Of a stretch of DNA of 64,000 nucleotides, positions 42,955-51,966 are shown in pieces (the stretch's first letter is position 1; each line of letters starts with the position of its first letter). The notes beneath the pieces are model-generated. The model did no database searches, had not been told where the DNA came from, and worked only from the letters and a program-made list of their open reading frames with translations. Source of the stretch: RFSX01 sp965230215 (GTDB taxonomy: Bacteria; Bacteroidota; Bacteroidia; Chitinophagales; Saprospiraceae); the NCBI GenBank assembly GCA_965230215.1, contig CBDDKN010000001.1:248001-312000 (forward strand), written 5' to 3'. Position numbers and translations under genes: made by a program.

Positions 42955-42990
42955 CGTAAGTCGGGACTTTGTGTCTCGACTTACGTTTTT
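42955..42990 (+). terminator. Terminator between lipoprotein and TonB receptor
   Basis: A 12-bp stem with one G:U pair (cgtaagtcggga / tctcgacttacg), 7-nt loop, then five T. A second 16-bp palindrome (tcaaagaattctttga) lies just after the lipoprotein stop. Incomplete termination here could set a high lipoprotein to receptor ratio. Confidence 0.8.
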
Positions 42991-43023
42991 CAGTTTAAAA
43001 CACACTACTAAAAACTTTACATA

Positions 43024-45873
43024 ATGGAAAAATTGCACAAACTCGTATGGGTACTTGTTTTCCTTTCTACCTCATTTAGTTTATTTTCACAAGGGACTGT
43101 CAGAGGAGACCTTATCGATGGTACCAATGGTGAGACTATTCCCTTTGCTAATATTCTAGTCGCTGAAACTGGTGACGGTGTTTCAACAGATCTTGATGGC
43201 ACATTCAGCATTGATCTACCTGCAGGGGTTTATACTTTCAATGTCAGTTATATTGGATATGCTGACCTTTCTGTATCTGAAATAGAAGTAACAGAGGGAG
43301 AGGTCACCCTAGTTAATCTGAGACTTCAAGAAGAAAGTGAGGTTCTTGATGAAATTGTGGTTACTGCAAAAGCTATCAGAACTACTGAAGCTGCTTTGAT
43401 GACAATTCAGAAGAAAGCACCAGGACTTCTTGATGGTATTTCTACCCAGTCAATTAAAAGAACAGGAGATAGCGATGTAGGATCTGCTATCAAAAGAGTA
43501 ACAGGCGTTTCAGTCGAAGGTGGAAAACACGTAGTTGTGCGTGGTCTTGGTGATAGATATTCAAAAACAATTCTAAACGGACTTGATGTTCCCGGTTTGG
43601 ATCCAGACAGAAACTCAGTTCAATTGGATATTTTTCCTACAAACCTTGTAGCCAATATTATTGTATATAAGTCATTTACACCAGATCTTCCTGCTGACTT
43701 TACTGGTGGTATGGTTAATATCGAGACAAAGGATTTCCCGGAATCAGAGACATTTGAGATTTCTGCAGGTGTAGGTTTCAATCCGGATATGAATTTCAAT
43801 GATGATTATATCACTTATCCAGGAGGAGGTACTGATTGGTTGGGCATTGATGACGGAACACGTGAACTACCTATCAGTCCTGATTTGGTTATTCCTGAAA
43901 GAGCAGAAAACAATCCAATACTAACAGATATTACTACAAGCTTTAGCCCAGTAATGGGAACAATTCGTGAAAGAAGTGGCGTGAATTCTAACTTCGCATT
44001 GTCCTATGGTAACCAGGTGAACTCTTCCAAGTTCGATTTGGGATATACATTATCTGCTAACTACAGAAACGAATATACATACTACGATGACGCAGCATTC
44101 GGGGTGTATTTTCTTGATCAAAATGATAATAGTGCATTTCAGTTGGAGAATGATAGATCTGATCAGGGTCAATTAGGAACCAATAACGTTCTTTGGTCTA
44201 CTTTGGCAGGTTTTGCATTCAAAACTCAGAAACATAAAGTTACATTGAGTGCGCTTCACAGTCAAAATGGTGAAACAAGGGCGGCATTTATCAACAGTGT
44301 ACGTAAGGAGTTTGGGCAGGCTATTATAGAGAAAAATAACCTTGAATATACTTCTAGAAGTGTTACAAACTTCTTGTTAAAGGGATTGCATAATCCTAGT
44401 GCTGATTTTCAAATCAACTGGCAGTTATCTCCATCTATATCTAAAATGGATGAACCAGATATTCGTTTGACATCTTATGAGATCAACAGGGATTCTGGGG
44501 AATTTGAATTGAATCCTTCAACTGCAGGGCTTCCAACCAGAACATACAGAAACCTTGATGAGAATAACTATGCTGGTCGAATTGATTTAAGTAAGAAATT
44601 TGAATCTTCGAATGGTGTAAAGCATAAATTGAAGTTTGGAGTATCAAGTGTGTATAAAGACAGAGACTTTACCATCTATGATTACAATTTCGCTCTTTTC
44701 AAAAGAGGTACGTTCGACTTGACGGGTGATCCTGATGAGTTGTTCTTTGAAGAGAATATCTGGACACCAGAAAACGACAGAGGTATATTTGTTGATGGTG
44801 CATTTGAACCTTCTAAGTCATATGAAGCAAGACAAACAATTCATGGCGCCTATGTTATGAATGAGACACAGTTTGCTGGTGGCTTGAAAGCTATCTATGG
44901 AGTACGTGTTGAAAAAGCTGACAACTGGTATACGGGTCGTAAGCAGTTTATCAACAATCCTGAAACAGATCTATTTGAAGATCGTAAGGTATTGGATGAA
45001 CTAGATTTTCTTCCGAGCCTTAGTTTGGTTAAGCCACTCATCGATGAGGAGGGCAAAACAATGAACTTGCGTTTATCAGGTTCAAGAACATTGGCCAGAC
45101 CAACGTTTAAGGAAAAATCAATTGCTCAGATTATCGATAGAATTTCTGGCAGAACCTTTATCGGTAATATCGACTTGGAGCAAACTCGAATTATCAATGT
45201 AGATTTTAGATGGGAATACTTCTTACCTGCAGGTGAGATGATATCTGCAAGCACATTCTTCAAATCATTCGATAGTCCGATTGAAATGACAGCCTTTGAT
45301 GCTACGTCTCCGAATAGTTTTACTCCTAGAAATGTTGGAAACGCCAGTTTGGTAGGAGTTGAATTTGAAATACGTAAGAACATGTCATTTCTAGGAACAG
45401 GTTTTGATAAGCTAAGCTTTAATGCCAATACCACATTTGTTTATTCTGAAGTGAATATGACTGAGAATGAATTTGAAGGTCGATTATTGACAGCTAGGGA
45501 AGGGCAGGTTATTGAGAATTCGAGACAGATGGTAGGGCAATCTCCATATGTGATCAATGCAGGTTTGACCTACCTTGATGCAATTGGTGGTCTTGAGGCC
45601 AATATGGCATATAACGTACAAGGAGAAAGACTATCTATTGTGGGTATCGGTAAAGTACCTGATGTATTTGAGGTGCCATTCCATAGTTTGAACTTTAGAA
45701 TTTCTAAGAAATTGCTAGAAGATCAAAGACTGAAAGTATCAGTTAGCGTTAACAATATTCTTGATTCAACGAGACAAAAAGTTTACCAGTCATTTATGGC
45801 TGATGATGAATTATTTGAAAGATTTAATCCAAGAAGGGCATTCTCACTGGGCCTTTCTTACAGGTTTATATAA
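43024..45873 (+). CDS. TonB-dependent receptor
   Basis: 949 residues: signal peptide (ends SLFSQ), regulatory beta-sandwich (about 25-112), plug with DVGSAIKRVTGVSVEGG, VVRGLGDRYSKTILNG and DIFPTNLVANIIVYKSFTPDLPADF-type motifs (given in part), then a barrel ending FSLGLSYRFI. The plug motifs are those of the receptor class whose plug reads TGDSDVGSAIKRV. It is preceded by an abundant lipoprotein gene instead of a SusD gene, and the spacing with an intervening hairpin suggests one operon with stepped expression. Two terminators follow. Substrate unknown. Confidence 0.9.
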   Translation: MEKLHKLVWVLVFLSTSFSLFSQGTVRGDLIDGTNGETIPFANILVAETGDGVSTDLDGTFSIDLPAGVYTFNVSYIGYADLSVSEIEVTEGEVTLVNLRLQEESEVLDEIVVTAKAIRTTEAALMTIQKKAPGLLDGISTQSIKRTGDSDVGSAIKRVTGVSVEGGKHVVVRGLGDRYSKTILNGLDVPGLDPDRNSVQLDIFPTNLVANIIVYKSFTPDLPADFTGGMVNIETKDFPESETFEISAGVGFNPDMNFNDDYITYPGGGTDWLGIDDGTRELPISPDLVIPERAENNPILTDITTSFSPVMGTIRERSGVNSNFALSYGNQVNSSKFDLGYTLSANYRNEYTYYDDAAFGVYFLDQNDNSAFQLENDRSDQGQLGTNNVLWSTLAGFAFKTQKHKVTLSALHSQNGETRAAFINSVRKEFGQAIIEKNNLEYTSRSVTNFLLKGLHNPSADFQINWQLSPSISKMDEPDIRLTSYEINRDSGEFELNPSTAGLPTRTYRNLDENNYAGRIDLSKKFESSNGVKHKLKFGVSSVYKDRDFTIYDYNFALFKRGTFDLTGDPDELFFEENIWTPENDRGIFVDGAFEPSKSYEARQTIHGAYVMNETQFAGGLKAIYGVRVEKADNWYTGRKQFINNPETDLFEDRKVLDELDFLPSLSLVKPLIDEEGKTMNLRLSGSRTLARPTFKEKSIAQIIDRISGRTFIGNIDLEQTRIINVDFRWEYFLPAGEMISASTFFKSFDSPIEMTAFDATSPNSFTPRNVGNASLVGVEFEIRKNMSFLGTGFDKLSFNANTTFVYSEVNMTENEFEGRLLTAREGQVIENSRQMVGQSPYVINAGLTYLDAIGGLEANMAYNVQGERLSIVGIGKVPDVFEVPFHSLNFRISKKLLEDQRLKVSVSVNNILDSTRQKVYQSFMADDELFERFNPRRAFSLGLSYRFI

Positions 45874-45879
45874 AGAAAT

Positions 45880-45901
45880 GGAAGTGCCAGATGGCACTTC
45901 C
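45880..45901 (+). terminator. First hairpin after the TonB receptor
   Basis: Perfect 9-bp stem ggaagtgcc / ggcacttcc with loop agat, 7 nt after the stop; a T5 run occurs only 11 nt further. Confidence 0.6.
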
Positions 45902-45937
45902 TTGAGACGCAATTTTTCCATATTTGGAGTACTATGG

Positions 45938-45968
45938 TCCCGGTATCTGCTAAGATATCGGGATTTTT
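45938..45968 (+). terminator. Rho-independent terminator of the lipoprotein/TonB receptor operon
   Basis: 11-bp stem with one G:U pair (tcccggtatct / agatatcggga), loop gcta, followed by tttttatt. Confidence 0.85.
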
Positions 45969-46101
45969 ATTGTAAACAAAAGGTTACTTAAAAGTAATCT
46001 AAATATTATGCAAATGTTAAGCCAATATTAACAATAGTTGCTTTTGAATGCTAATATCTCTATCTTTACAGTAATGCTTTAATGAAAAGTATTGAAAATC
46101 A

Positions 46102-46977
46102 ATGAGATATAGATGGGAAAATATAGTATTTGTGGTGTACATGTTAACATTGAGTTTACATACGTTTGCATCTGGAACTTCGGATCATTTCAAAATACCA
46201 TTTGAAAGGCAGGCAGGATTGATTCTAATTTCAGCTAATGTAGATAATCAAGAAGGCAAGTTTATTTTTGATACAGGTGCCAATGGATTGTTGTTGAATT
46301 ATAAATATGGTGCAACAGAAAGTGGTATAGTGTTATCAACTTTGCAAGGTGATATATCTGCAGATGCTATTAAGGTTCGTAAACTGCAGATGGGTCAATA
46401 TGTAATTCAGAATCTGAATGCATTTGCAGCAGATTTGAGCTCTGTCGAGGATCATGTGGGATCAAAGATATTAGGTGTTATTGGAGCAAAAATGTTGGAT
46501 TCAGATGTGTTATTTATCAATATTGAAACCAGAACATTAGAGCTATGTAAGAAAACTGATTTAAAACACTACTTTAATGAAGATCCGATCCAAGTACCGG
46601 TTGTTTTTCAGAATGATGTTCCTGTAATTCAGTTGCGCTTTAATAACAAGCTTCATCATTTTATTTTGGACACAGGTGCATCTGTCTCGCTTATAGATAT
46701 ATTTCTATTGGAAGACAATAGCAAGCTTTTCAATCCAACTGGTAAAGATTTTGAGCTTATCACAGCTAATAACAAATCCACGGTTTATAGATATTATAAT
46801 ACAAACGCGATCATGTTAGATAGACATGTTATTGAAGGTTTATCTGTTGCAGCAATAAACCTTAGCTATCTACAGGACATGTTCGAAATGCCTATCAGTG
46901 GAATTCTAAGCATTGAAGACCTACCGGTCTCTTCGGTAATGCTTGATTATAAAAAGGGGTTGTTTTACCTTAATTGA
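46102..46977 (+). CDS. Exported retropepsin-like aspartic protease with two DTGA lobes
   Basis: 291 residues with a signal peptide (about 1-24). Two aspartyl-protease signatures are present in one chain: FIFDTGANGLLLN with Asp57 and FILDTGASVSLID with Asp190, 133 residues apart, each followed by a beta-rich lobe. Family members of this clan usually have one such lobe and dimerise, or carry a PDZ domain. Here the two lobes together could form a pepsin-like pseudodimer. The substrate is unknown; location is periplasmic or secreted. A TATCTTTA box at 46071-46078 could be its -7 promoter element. Confidence 0.8.
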   Translation: MRYRWENIVFVVYMLTLSLHTFASGTSDHFKIPFERQAGLILISANVDNQEGKFIFDTGANGLLLNYKYGATESGIVLSTLQGDISADAIKVRKLQMGQYVIQNLNAFAADLSSVEDHVGSKILGVIGAKMLDSDVLFINIETRTLELCKKTDLKHYFNEDPIQVPVVFQNDVPVIQLRFNNKLHHFILDTGASVSLIDIFLLEDNSKLFNPTGKDFELITANNKSTVYRYYNTNAIMLDRHVIEGLSVAAINLSYLQDMFEMPISGILSIEDLPVSSVMLDYKKGLFYLN

Positions 46978-46988
46978 TATCAATTAAG
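46969..46988. repeat. 20-bp perfect palindrome spanning two stop codons
   Basis: cttaattgatatcaattaag is its own reverse complement and contains the stop codon of the protease gene (46975-46977) and that of the convergent phosphodiesterase (46980-46982). It may serve as a compact shared transcript-end hairpin. Confidence 0.7.
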
Positions 46989-47930
46989 CGCGTAGCTTAC
47001 TTTCCATGCAAGGTGATCAGAATACGACTTTCCTTCAGCATATATTGATTCAGCTTCTTCAATTTCCCATTCAATAGAAGAAGACTCAGCATATCTGGTT
47101 AATATGTAATCAAGTTTTTGTTTACCATGACTTGAATTACAATAAAAGTTACGGTCTGAGTCGATTGTATAGCAATTATTATTTAGTGTTGGAGCTGAAT
47201 CTTTGAATTGCATCTGATTGGTAATATATTCATATACAATTGACTCAGGTTTGGATCTTTCCTTCGCCACAACTGGATGATCAACATTGAGATCACCTGA
47301 GAGTATGCAAGTATGGTGGTATATTTTTCTACTGGTCAAAATGCTATCCATATATAAAATCTGTTTCATACGGTGATATTCATCATCCATCGTCTGTCCA
47401 GCGTATAGGTGTGTATTTATAATTATGATTGTGTCGTTTTGCTGATTAATGACAGAAGTGATAAGGAATCCTTTGTTGCCAATTTTTTCAGTTTTTTTCA
47501 TACTGTTATAAATTGGATACGGCTCAAAGTATTCTTCGATTATCGGGAATTTCGAAAATGTCATTAGACCACCATGGCAGTCCCGTTTTATGCCAAGCAT
47601 GATTCCATTTGAGCAAGTGTATTCCATTGTATAATGGTAGCGATCATTAAATTTCTCAAGCACTTTTTTTCGTAGTCTTTTTGAGAAGCATTCTTGAAGA
47701 CAAATAATATCCATATTGTCTTGGACCAGAGATTCGCATGCTTTTTCAAACCTGTTGTTGATTCCTACCTTTGGTAACCACATTGGCAATCCCCACAGGT
47801 TATAACTCATTATTTGTATGCGATTATCATCGTGTGGCTTGATCGTGGATTTATTGTCGTTCAGGTTGTGGCCTGTCAAAATAGGTAGAAGAAAAGACAT
47901 TGAAATAATGCAAAACACAATCGATCTCAT
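46980..47930 (-). CDS. Secreted endonuclease/exonuclease/phosphatase family protein, sphingomyelinase-like
   Basis: 316 residues with a signal peptide (about 1-20). The EEP-fold catalytic motifs are in order: IMSYNLWGLP near 40, IICLQECFSKRLRKKV near 75-90 with the metal-binding Glu, NTHLYAG near 171, LSGDLNVDHP near 208 and YSDHLAWKV near the end with the catalytic Asp-His. The WGLPMWLPKVG and QECFSKR segments resemble neutral sphingomyelinases more than nucleases. Hydrolysis of a phosphodiester, possibly a sphingolipid or phospholipid head group, is inferred. Confidence 0.8.
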   Translation of the reverse strand: MRSIVFCIISMSFLLPILTGHNLNDNKSTIKPHDDNRIQIMSYNLWGLPMWLPKVGINNRFEKACESLVQDNMDIICLQECFSKRLRKKVLEKFNDRYHYTMEYTCSNGIMLGIKRDCHGGLMTFSKFPIIEEYFEPYPIYNSMKKTEKIGNKGFLITSVINQQNDTIIIINTHLYAGQTMDDEYHRMKQILYMDSILTSRKIYHHTCILSGDLNVDHPVVAKERSKPESIVYEYITNQMQFKDSAPTLNNNCYTIDSDRNFYCNSSHGKQKLDYILTRYAESSSIEWEIEEAESIYAEGKSYSDHLAWKVSYALN

Positions 47931-48177
47931 TTACCTGGTATTTTACAGTAAAGAGAATCAATGATGCTTATGTATTAATTAGAGAAATCTTATTAAAACC
48001 TTTCCTTTTTACACTTAATATTAACAGGTTATCAATAAATTATGTATTATATATTTTCATAATGTATTTAACCTTGCATAAACATACTGTTAAGAATTAG
48101 ATAAAGAGAGTTAGTGGATTTTGACCGAATAATGGCCTTACATTGCAAGGATTTCTAGTGAGGTCATAATTCTCTAT

Positions 48178-49221
48178 ATGTCGATAGTTAGGATAAAGTA
48201 TTTGTTTTTGCTTATAGCACTTGTCTTTCTCGTATTGTTCTTAATGGAGATTGACCCTCAACTTTGTTTGGAACAACTTAAACAAGTGGGTTTTGGTATT
48301 GTCCCCATCATCCTGGTTTCATTTTTTGCTTATCTTTTTGCGACCTTGGCTTGGCAGTTGTGTTACTATGCGGGATTTAAATCCCAGATACTCAGCCGTC
48401 TCAGAATATTCTTTGTAATCAGGCAAATTGGCGAGTCGCTAGCAACTATTAATCCTACCGGTGTCGTAGGAGGTGATGCCCTTAAATATGTGCTCATGGG
48501 TTCCCATGATCTAGAGAAAGACAAAGCCATAGTTTCGTTGAGCTTATTGCGAGTGCTTACTATTGTTAGTTTTATCATCCTATTGGTTGTCGGTATGATG
48601 CTTCTTGTCGTGAACGGTTTGCAGGAGTTTAATATCATCATTTTATCTTTCATATTGGTCTTCGTTGGGATATTGACTTTTGGCTTATGTAAATTATTGT
48701 TCAGTTCCAAGCTTTGGCTTTACAAAATTAGTCTTAAGCTTTCTTCACTATTCCGATTTAAGAAGACCGTTAGTTATCTTCATAGGATTGAAAAACTAAA
48801 CCGATCGACTGTAAAGGCTCGAAGTTTACACGTGAATGTACTTTTTGTTGCTTTGATATTATTACTTGTTCATTGGTTATTTGGTGCAATTGAGTTTCTT
48901 TTAATACTCCATTACTTAGGTTACAATATTTCACTTCTTGATGCATTTATTTTGGAGATTGGAACTTCGTTTGCACGATCTGTGCTTTCTTTTATTCCAG
49001 GTCAAATTGGTGTAGAGGAGTATTCCAACAAACTGTTTTTACAGTTGGTAGGAATTGAAGGAGAAGGGGTCTGGATAGCTGTGAGTATCATAAGACGGAT
49101 AAGACAACTGTTCTGGATTGGACTTGGTGTTGCTCTGTACCTTAGATATTACAGAAAGGTGAGTTATTCATGGGAGAAATCACAAATCGTCAATAATGGA
49201 AGTCTTATTCATCACTCATAA
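48178..49221 (+). CDS. Flippase-like membrane protein (LPG synthase transmembrane-region family)
   Basis: 347 residues with about eight membrane helices, UPF0104/LPG_synthase_TM family. Typical segments are RQIGESLATINPTGVVGGDALKY near 81-103 and LSFIPGQIGVEEYSNKLFLQ near 271-290, the PG.IG.E motif. Homologues include the flippase half of MprF and uncharacterised lipid carriers. The downstream glycosyltransferase overlaps its end by 26 bp, so it likely moves or supports a glycolipid intermediate made by that enzyme. The domain for lysine transfer is absent. Confidence 0.85.
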   Translation: MSIVRIKYLFLLIALVFLVLFLMEIDPQLCLEQLKQVGFGIVPIILVSFFAYLFATLAWQLCYYAGFKSQILSRLRIFFVIRQIGESLATINPTGVVGGDALKYVLMGSHDLEKDKAIVSLSLLRVLTIVSFIILLVVGMMLLVVNGLQEFNIIILSFILVFVGILTFGLCKLLFSSKLWLYKISLKLSSLFRFKKTVSYLHRIEKLNRSTVKARSLHVNVLFVALILLLVHWLFGAIEFLLILHYLGYNISLLDAFILEIGTSFARSVLSFIPGQIGVEEYSNKLFLQLVGIEGEGVWIAVSIIRRIRQLFWIGLGVALYLRYYRKVSYSWEKSQIVNNGSLIHHS

Positions 49222-50371
49222 GTTTCCACCTGGGGTAGGAGGAATGCAGAAACAAAGCTATGAACTTGTTCAAGGCTTTCGTAAACGGAATAAGGTTCAT
49301 GTAATATACCATGATCCCTCAGCAGAGAATAAATTCGCTTTCTTCAGAAGCCTAAAGAAAAGAATCAAGAAAACATTGGATGCAAATCCGGAGATCCAGC
49401 TGGTTCATTGTAATGATGGCGTATGTGCATTCTTTTGTAGATGGATAAAAGACAAATATGATGTCAAACTTTGTGTAACCTTCCATGGCCTGGATCTTCT
49501 GTGGCCAAATAGAATATATCAAAGACGCCTGCCCAAATTAGTGAGTAAGTTTGACGGATTAATTTGTGTTAGTGATTTTACGGCAGATGAATGCAGAGCC
49601 CGAGGATTCAATCCTGATCTTGTAAAAGTTGTATATAATGGAGTGGACTTGATTCCTGACTACAGGGAAGAACGCGTAGAGCCACATGTGAAGGAAATTT
49701 TTCGTTCTCTAGGATTAAAAGGTAAAAAGGTATTGATGTCCATTGGACGACCTGTTAAAAGAAAGGGCTTCGGTTGGTTTGTAGAAGAGGTACTTCCTAA
49801 TCTTGGAGACGATTATTATTACATAATTATAGGTCCAGGTACCAGCTTTAATTCTGTAGAGCGTTTCTTCATAAGTTTGTTGCCTAAGAAAATGCGTATG
49901 CAACTTTTCCTGTTCTTCGGATGGAGCACTGACCAGCAAAGCTTAAATAGACAGCTTGCTGATTCCACGCAATCTAATAAATTTAGGTGGCTGAATAAAG
50001 TCTCGTATGATTCTCTATTATATGGATTACAGAATTCAGATCTATTTGTGATGCCAAACCTTAAGGTAGAAGGTGATGCTGAAGGATTTGGCCTGGTGGC
50101 ATTAGAGAGCTTAACCCAATCTTGTTATGTGTTGGCTTCCGATATTGACGGCATTCCAAGTGCTATCCAAGATGGTAAGAATGGTACACTTGTTAAAAGT
50201 GGTGACCCAATAGTATGGCAAAACGCCATCAATAAGCATTTTTTACAAAGCAAAAATGCACTTGCAGAGCAATTGGATCTTGCTCAAGAGTTTATGCGGG
50301 AACAATATAGTTGGTCAAAGATGGTCAGGGGATATGAAAGCGTATTTGAATCAATACTTAAGCAGCAATGA
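49196..50371 (+). CDS. Family 4 glycosyltransferase
   Basis: 391 residues, GT-B fold. The N-terminal domain starts HKFPPGVGGMQKQSYEL near residue 8, the usual GT4 start, and VCVSDFTADECRARGF-type linker occurs near 122. The C-terminal nucleotide-sugar domain has VLMSIGRPVKRKGF near 178-191 and the EX7E motif in EGDAEGFGLVALESL near 294-308. It transfers a sugar from a nucleotide-sugar to a lipid or saccharide acceptor at the inner membrane; the sugar is unknown. It overlaps the flippase-like gene and, tail to tail, the next glycosyltransferase by 14 bp. Confidence 0.9.
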   Translation: MEVLFITHKFPPGVGGMQKQSYELVQGFRKRNKVHVIYHDPSAENKFAFFRSLKKRIKKTLDANPEIQLVHCNDGVCAFFCRWIKDKYDVKLCVTFHGLDLLWPNRIYQRRLPKLVSKFDGLICVSDFTADECRARGFNPDLVKVVYNGVDLIPDYREERVEPHVKEIFRSLGLKGKKVLMSIGRPVKRKGFGWFVEEVLPNLGDDYYYIIIGPGTSFNSVERFFISLLPKKMRMQLFLFFGWSTDQQSLNRQLADSTQSNKFRWLNKVSYDSLLYGLQNSDLFVMPNLKVEGDAEGFGLVALESLTQSCYVLASDIDGIPSAIQDGKNGTLVKSGDPIVWQNAINKHFLQSKNALAEQLDLAQEFMREQYSWSKMVRGYESVFESILKQQ

Positions 50372-51539
50372 TTCTTTTTCTTGCATTTTCTGATGCATAT
50401 AGTTCTTTAAGTTCATCAAAGTAATTTTCAACCAAGCTGTCCCAATCCAGATTTCTGACGAATTTGAATGCATTAAGTCTGACCTTCTGCAGTAACTCCA
50501 GGTCATCATTTATCATCGTAATGAATTTGATGTAATCAGAAGCCTTATTAGGTTCACACAGGAAGCCATTATTGCCATGGTCAATAAATGACTTAGATCC
50601 CCCACCATTAGCTATTACACAAGGTAACCCACATGCCATGGCTTCTATAACCACATTGCCATAGGTTTCACTTATTGAAGGGAAGACAAAGGCATCGGCA
50701 GAAGCGTATAGTACAGCAAGTTCTTCCTGTGGCATATTGCCTTTAAAGTATGCTTTGGGCATTTTGTTTTTTAGCTCATTGGCAGCCACACCATCACCAG
50801 CAATTATCATATTGTATGGTAACTTCTCCTTTTCAATTTGCTTATAGATATTGATAAGGGTTTTTAAATTCTTTTCCCATACAAGCCTTGATGCAAATAG
50901 AATGTTAAAGTTGTCGTTGCCAGTGTAGGCTTTTAATTGTGCTTTATCGGATTTTAATGGATTAAAAACCTGTTTGTTAATACCTCGTGGCCACAATAGC
51001 ATATTGTCAGTACGTATACCTTCGTTCGATAATTCATCAATCATTTCATTTGTAGGCACAAATACTTTATTGCATTGCTCATACACATTCTTAGAAAGTT
51101 TTGCTACAGTCTTTCTGGCCCATGGAATGAGCGCAGGCATATGGCGGAAGTAATAGTCCATGTAAGAAATAAAATGGGTATGATAAATAGTGCTTACAGG
51201 GATATCCCTTTTTTTACCATAATTGATAGCATAATTGCCAAGTGGTGATGGAGAAGTGATATGAAGAATATCGGGTTGTATGCTGTCAAGAATTCTATCT
51301 GTTTTTGCCTTTGCAAGAAATGGCAGTGCCATTTTGTAAGACTTATTCATTGGAAGTGTGAGTGTTGGTATAATATGCACAGGATAGGGAAAGTCCTTGT
51401 GTGGCTCCATTCCACAGAAAAAGTGAATTTCGAATTTATCTCTAGGAATTCTATCTATGATATGAAAAACAGTTCTTAAACAACCATCATAATTCCTGAC
51501 GAGCACATCAGCGAAGAATGCAACTTTTATCTTTCTCAT
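50358..51539 (-). CDS. Family 4 glycosyltransferase
   Basis: 393 residues, GT-B fold, start MRKIKVAFFADV. The N-terminal domain has DILHITSPSPLGNYAI near 89-104 and TIYHTHFISYMDYY near 117-130. The C-terminal domain shows ILFASRLVWEKNLKTLI near 213-229, MIIAGDGVAANEL near 243, and the EX7E motif in SISETYGNVVIEAMACGLPCV near 295-315. The layout is that of diacylglycerol or mannosyl GT4 enzymes, though the acceptor cannot be read. It converges on the preceding glycosyltransferase with a 14-bp overlap of coding ends. Confidence 0.9.
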   Translation of the reverse strand: MRKIKVAFFADVLVRNYDGCLRTVFHIIDRIPRDKFEIHFFCGMEPHKDFPYPVHIIPTLTLPMNKSYKMALPFLAKAKTDRILDSIQPDILHITSPSPLGNYAINYGKKRDIPVSTIYHTHFISYMDYYFRHMPALIPWARKTVAKLSKNVYEQCNKVFVPTNEMIDELSNEGIRTDNMLLWPRGINKQVFNPLKSDKAQLKAYTGNDNFNILFASRLVWEKNLKTLINIYKQIEKEKLPYNMIIAGDGVAANELKNKMPKAYFKGNMPQEELAVLYASADAFVFPSISETYGNVVIEAMACGLPCVIANGGGSKSFIDHGNNGFLCEPNKASDYIKFITMINDDLELLQKVRLNAFKFVRNLDWDSLVENYFDELKELYASENARKRIIAA

Positions 51540-51605
51540 GGTAACTATTTTAATAGGCCCAAGAACATTGACCTACAATTTCATTCGTGCATGTACATCA
51601 CAAGC

Positions 51606-51794
51606 TTACTTAAGCCTGTATGCAATCATCATTTTGGGGTGGTAAACCTTAATTTTGCCACTTGGGGAACTGATTCCTGGTCTTTCTTCATCAACCATTT
51701 CATTCTTATATACTGAAAAGGAACCATTATGAACACAATCAGCATTAATACTGCTACTTTTTGTTTGCTCATTGTTTACGATTTTATTCATCAT
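51606..51794 (-). CDS. Possible small protein of 62 residues
   Basis: A minus-strand frame with tandem ATG start encodes a hydrophilic peptide (KIVNNEQTKSSS... ending MIAYRLK) with no signal or membrane segment. It sits 66 nt upstream of the minus-strand glycosyltransferase. Amino-acid composition is protein-like, but no ribosome-binding site or homologue is evident, so it may be spurious. The remaining spacer to 51966 is AT-rich and contains a 14-bp palindrome (ccttaatattaagg, 51841-51854). Confidence 0.35.
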   Translation of the reverse strand: MMNKIVNNEQTKSSSINADCVHNGSFSVYKNEMVDEERPGISSPSGKIKVYHPKMMIAYRLK

Positions 51795-51966
51795 TATTAA
51801 ATTCTCTGCAATTTACAGGCAGCCTATGAATTAATAATTTCCTTAATATTAAGGATCAATTATTGCTAAGTTTACTCAAGGTTAGCTGCGTAAATTATAT
51901 GTAAAGAAATTTAGCTGTAGACGCTTTTTTTACTGATTATCTAAATATTGGAAAGAAAAAATAACT

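Noticed and set aside
48366..48710. 114-codon minus-strand frame
   Set aside because: Antisense to membrane helices of the flippase-like gene; no independent start signals.
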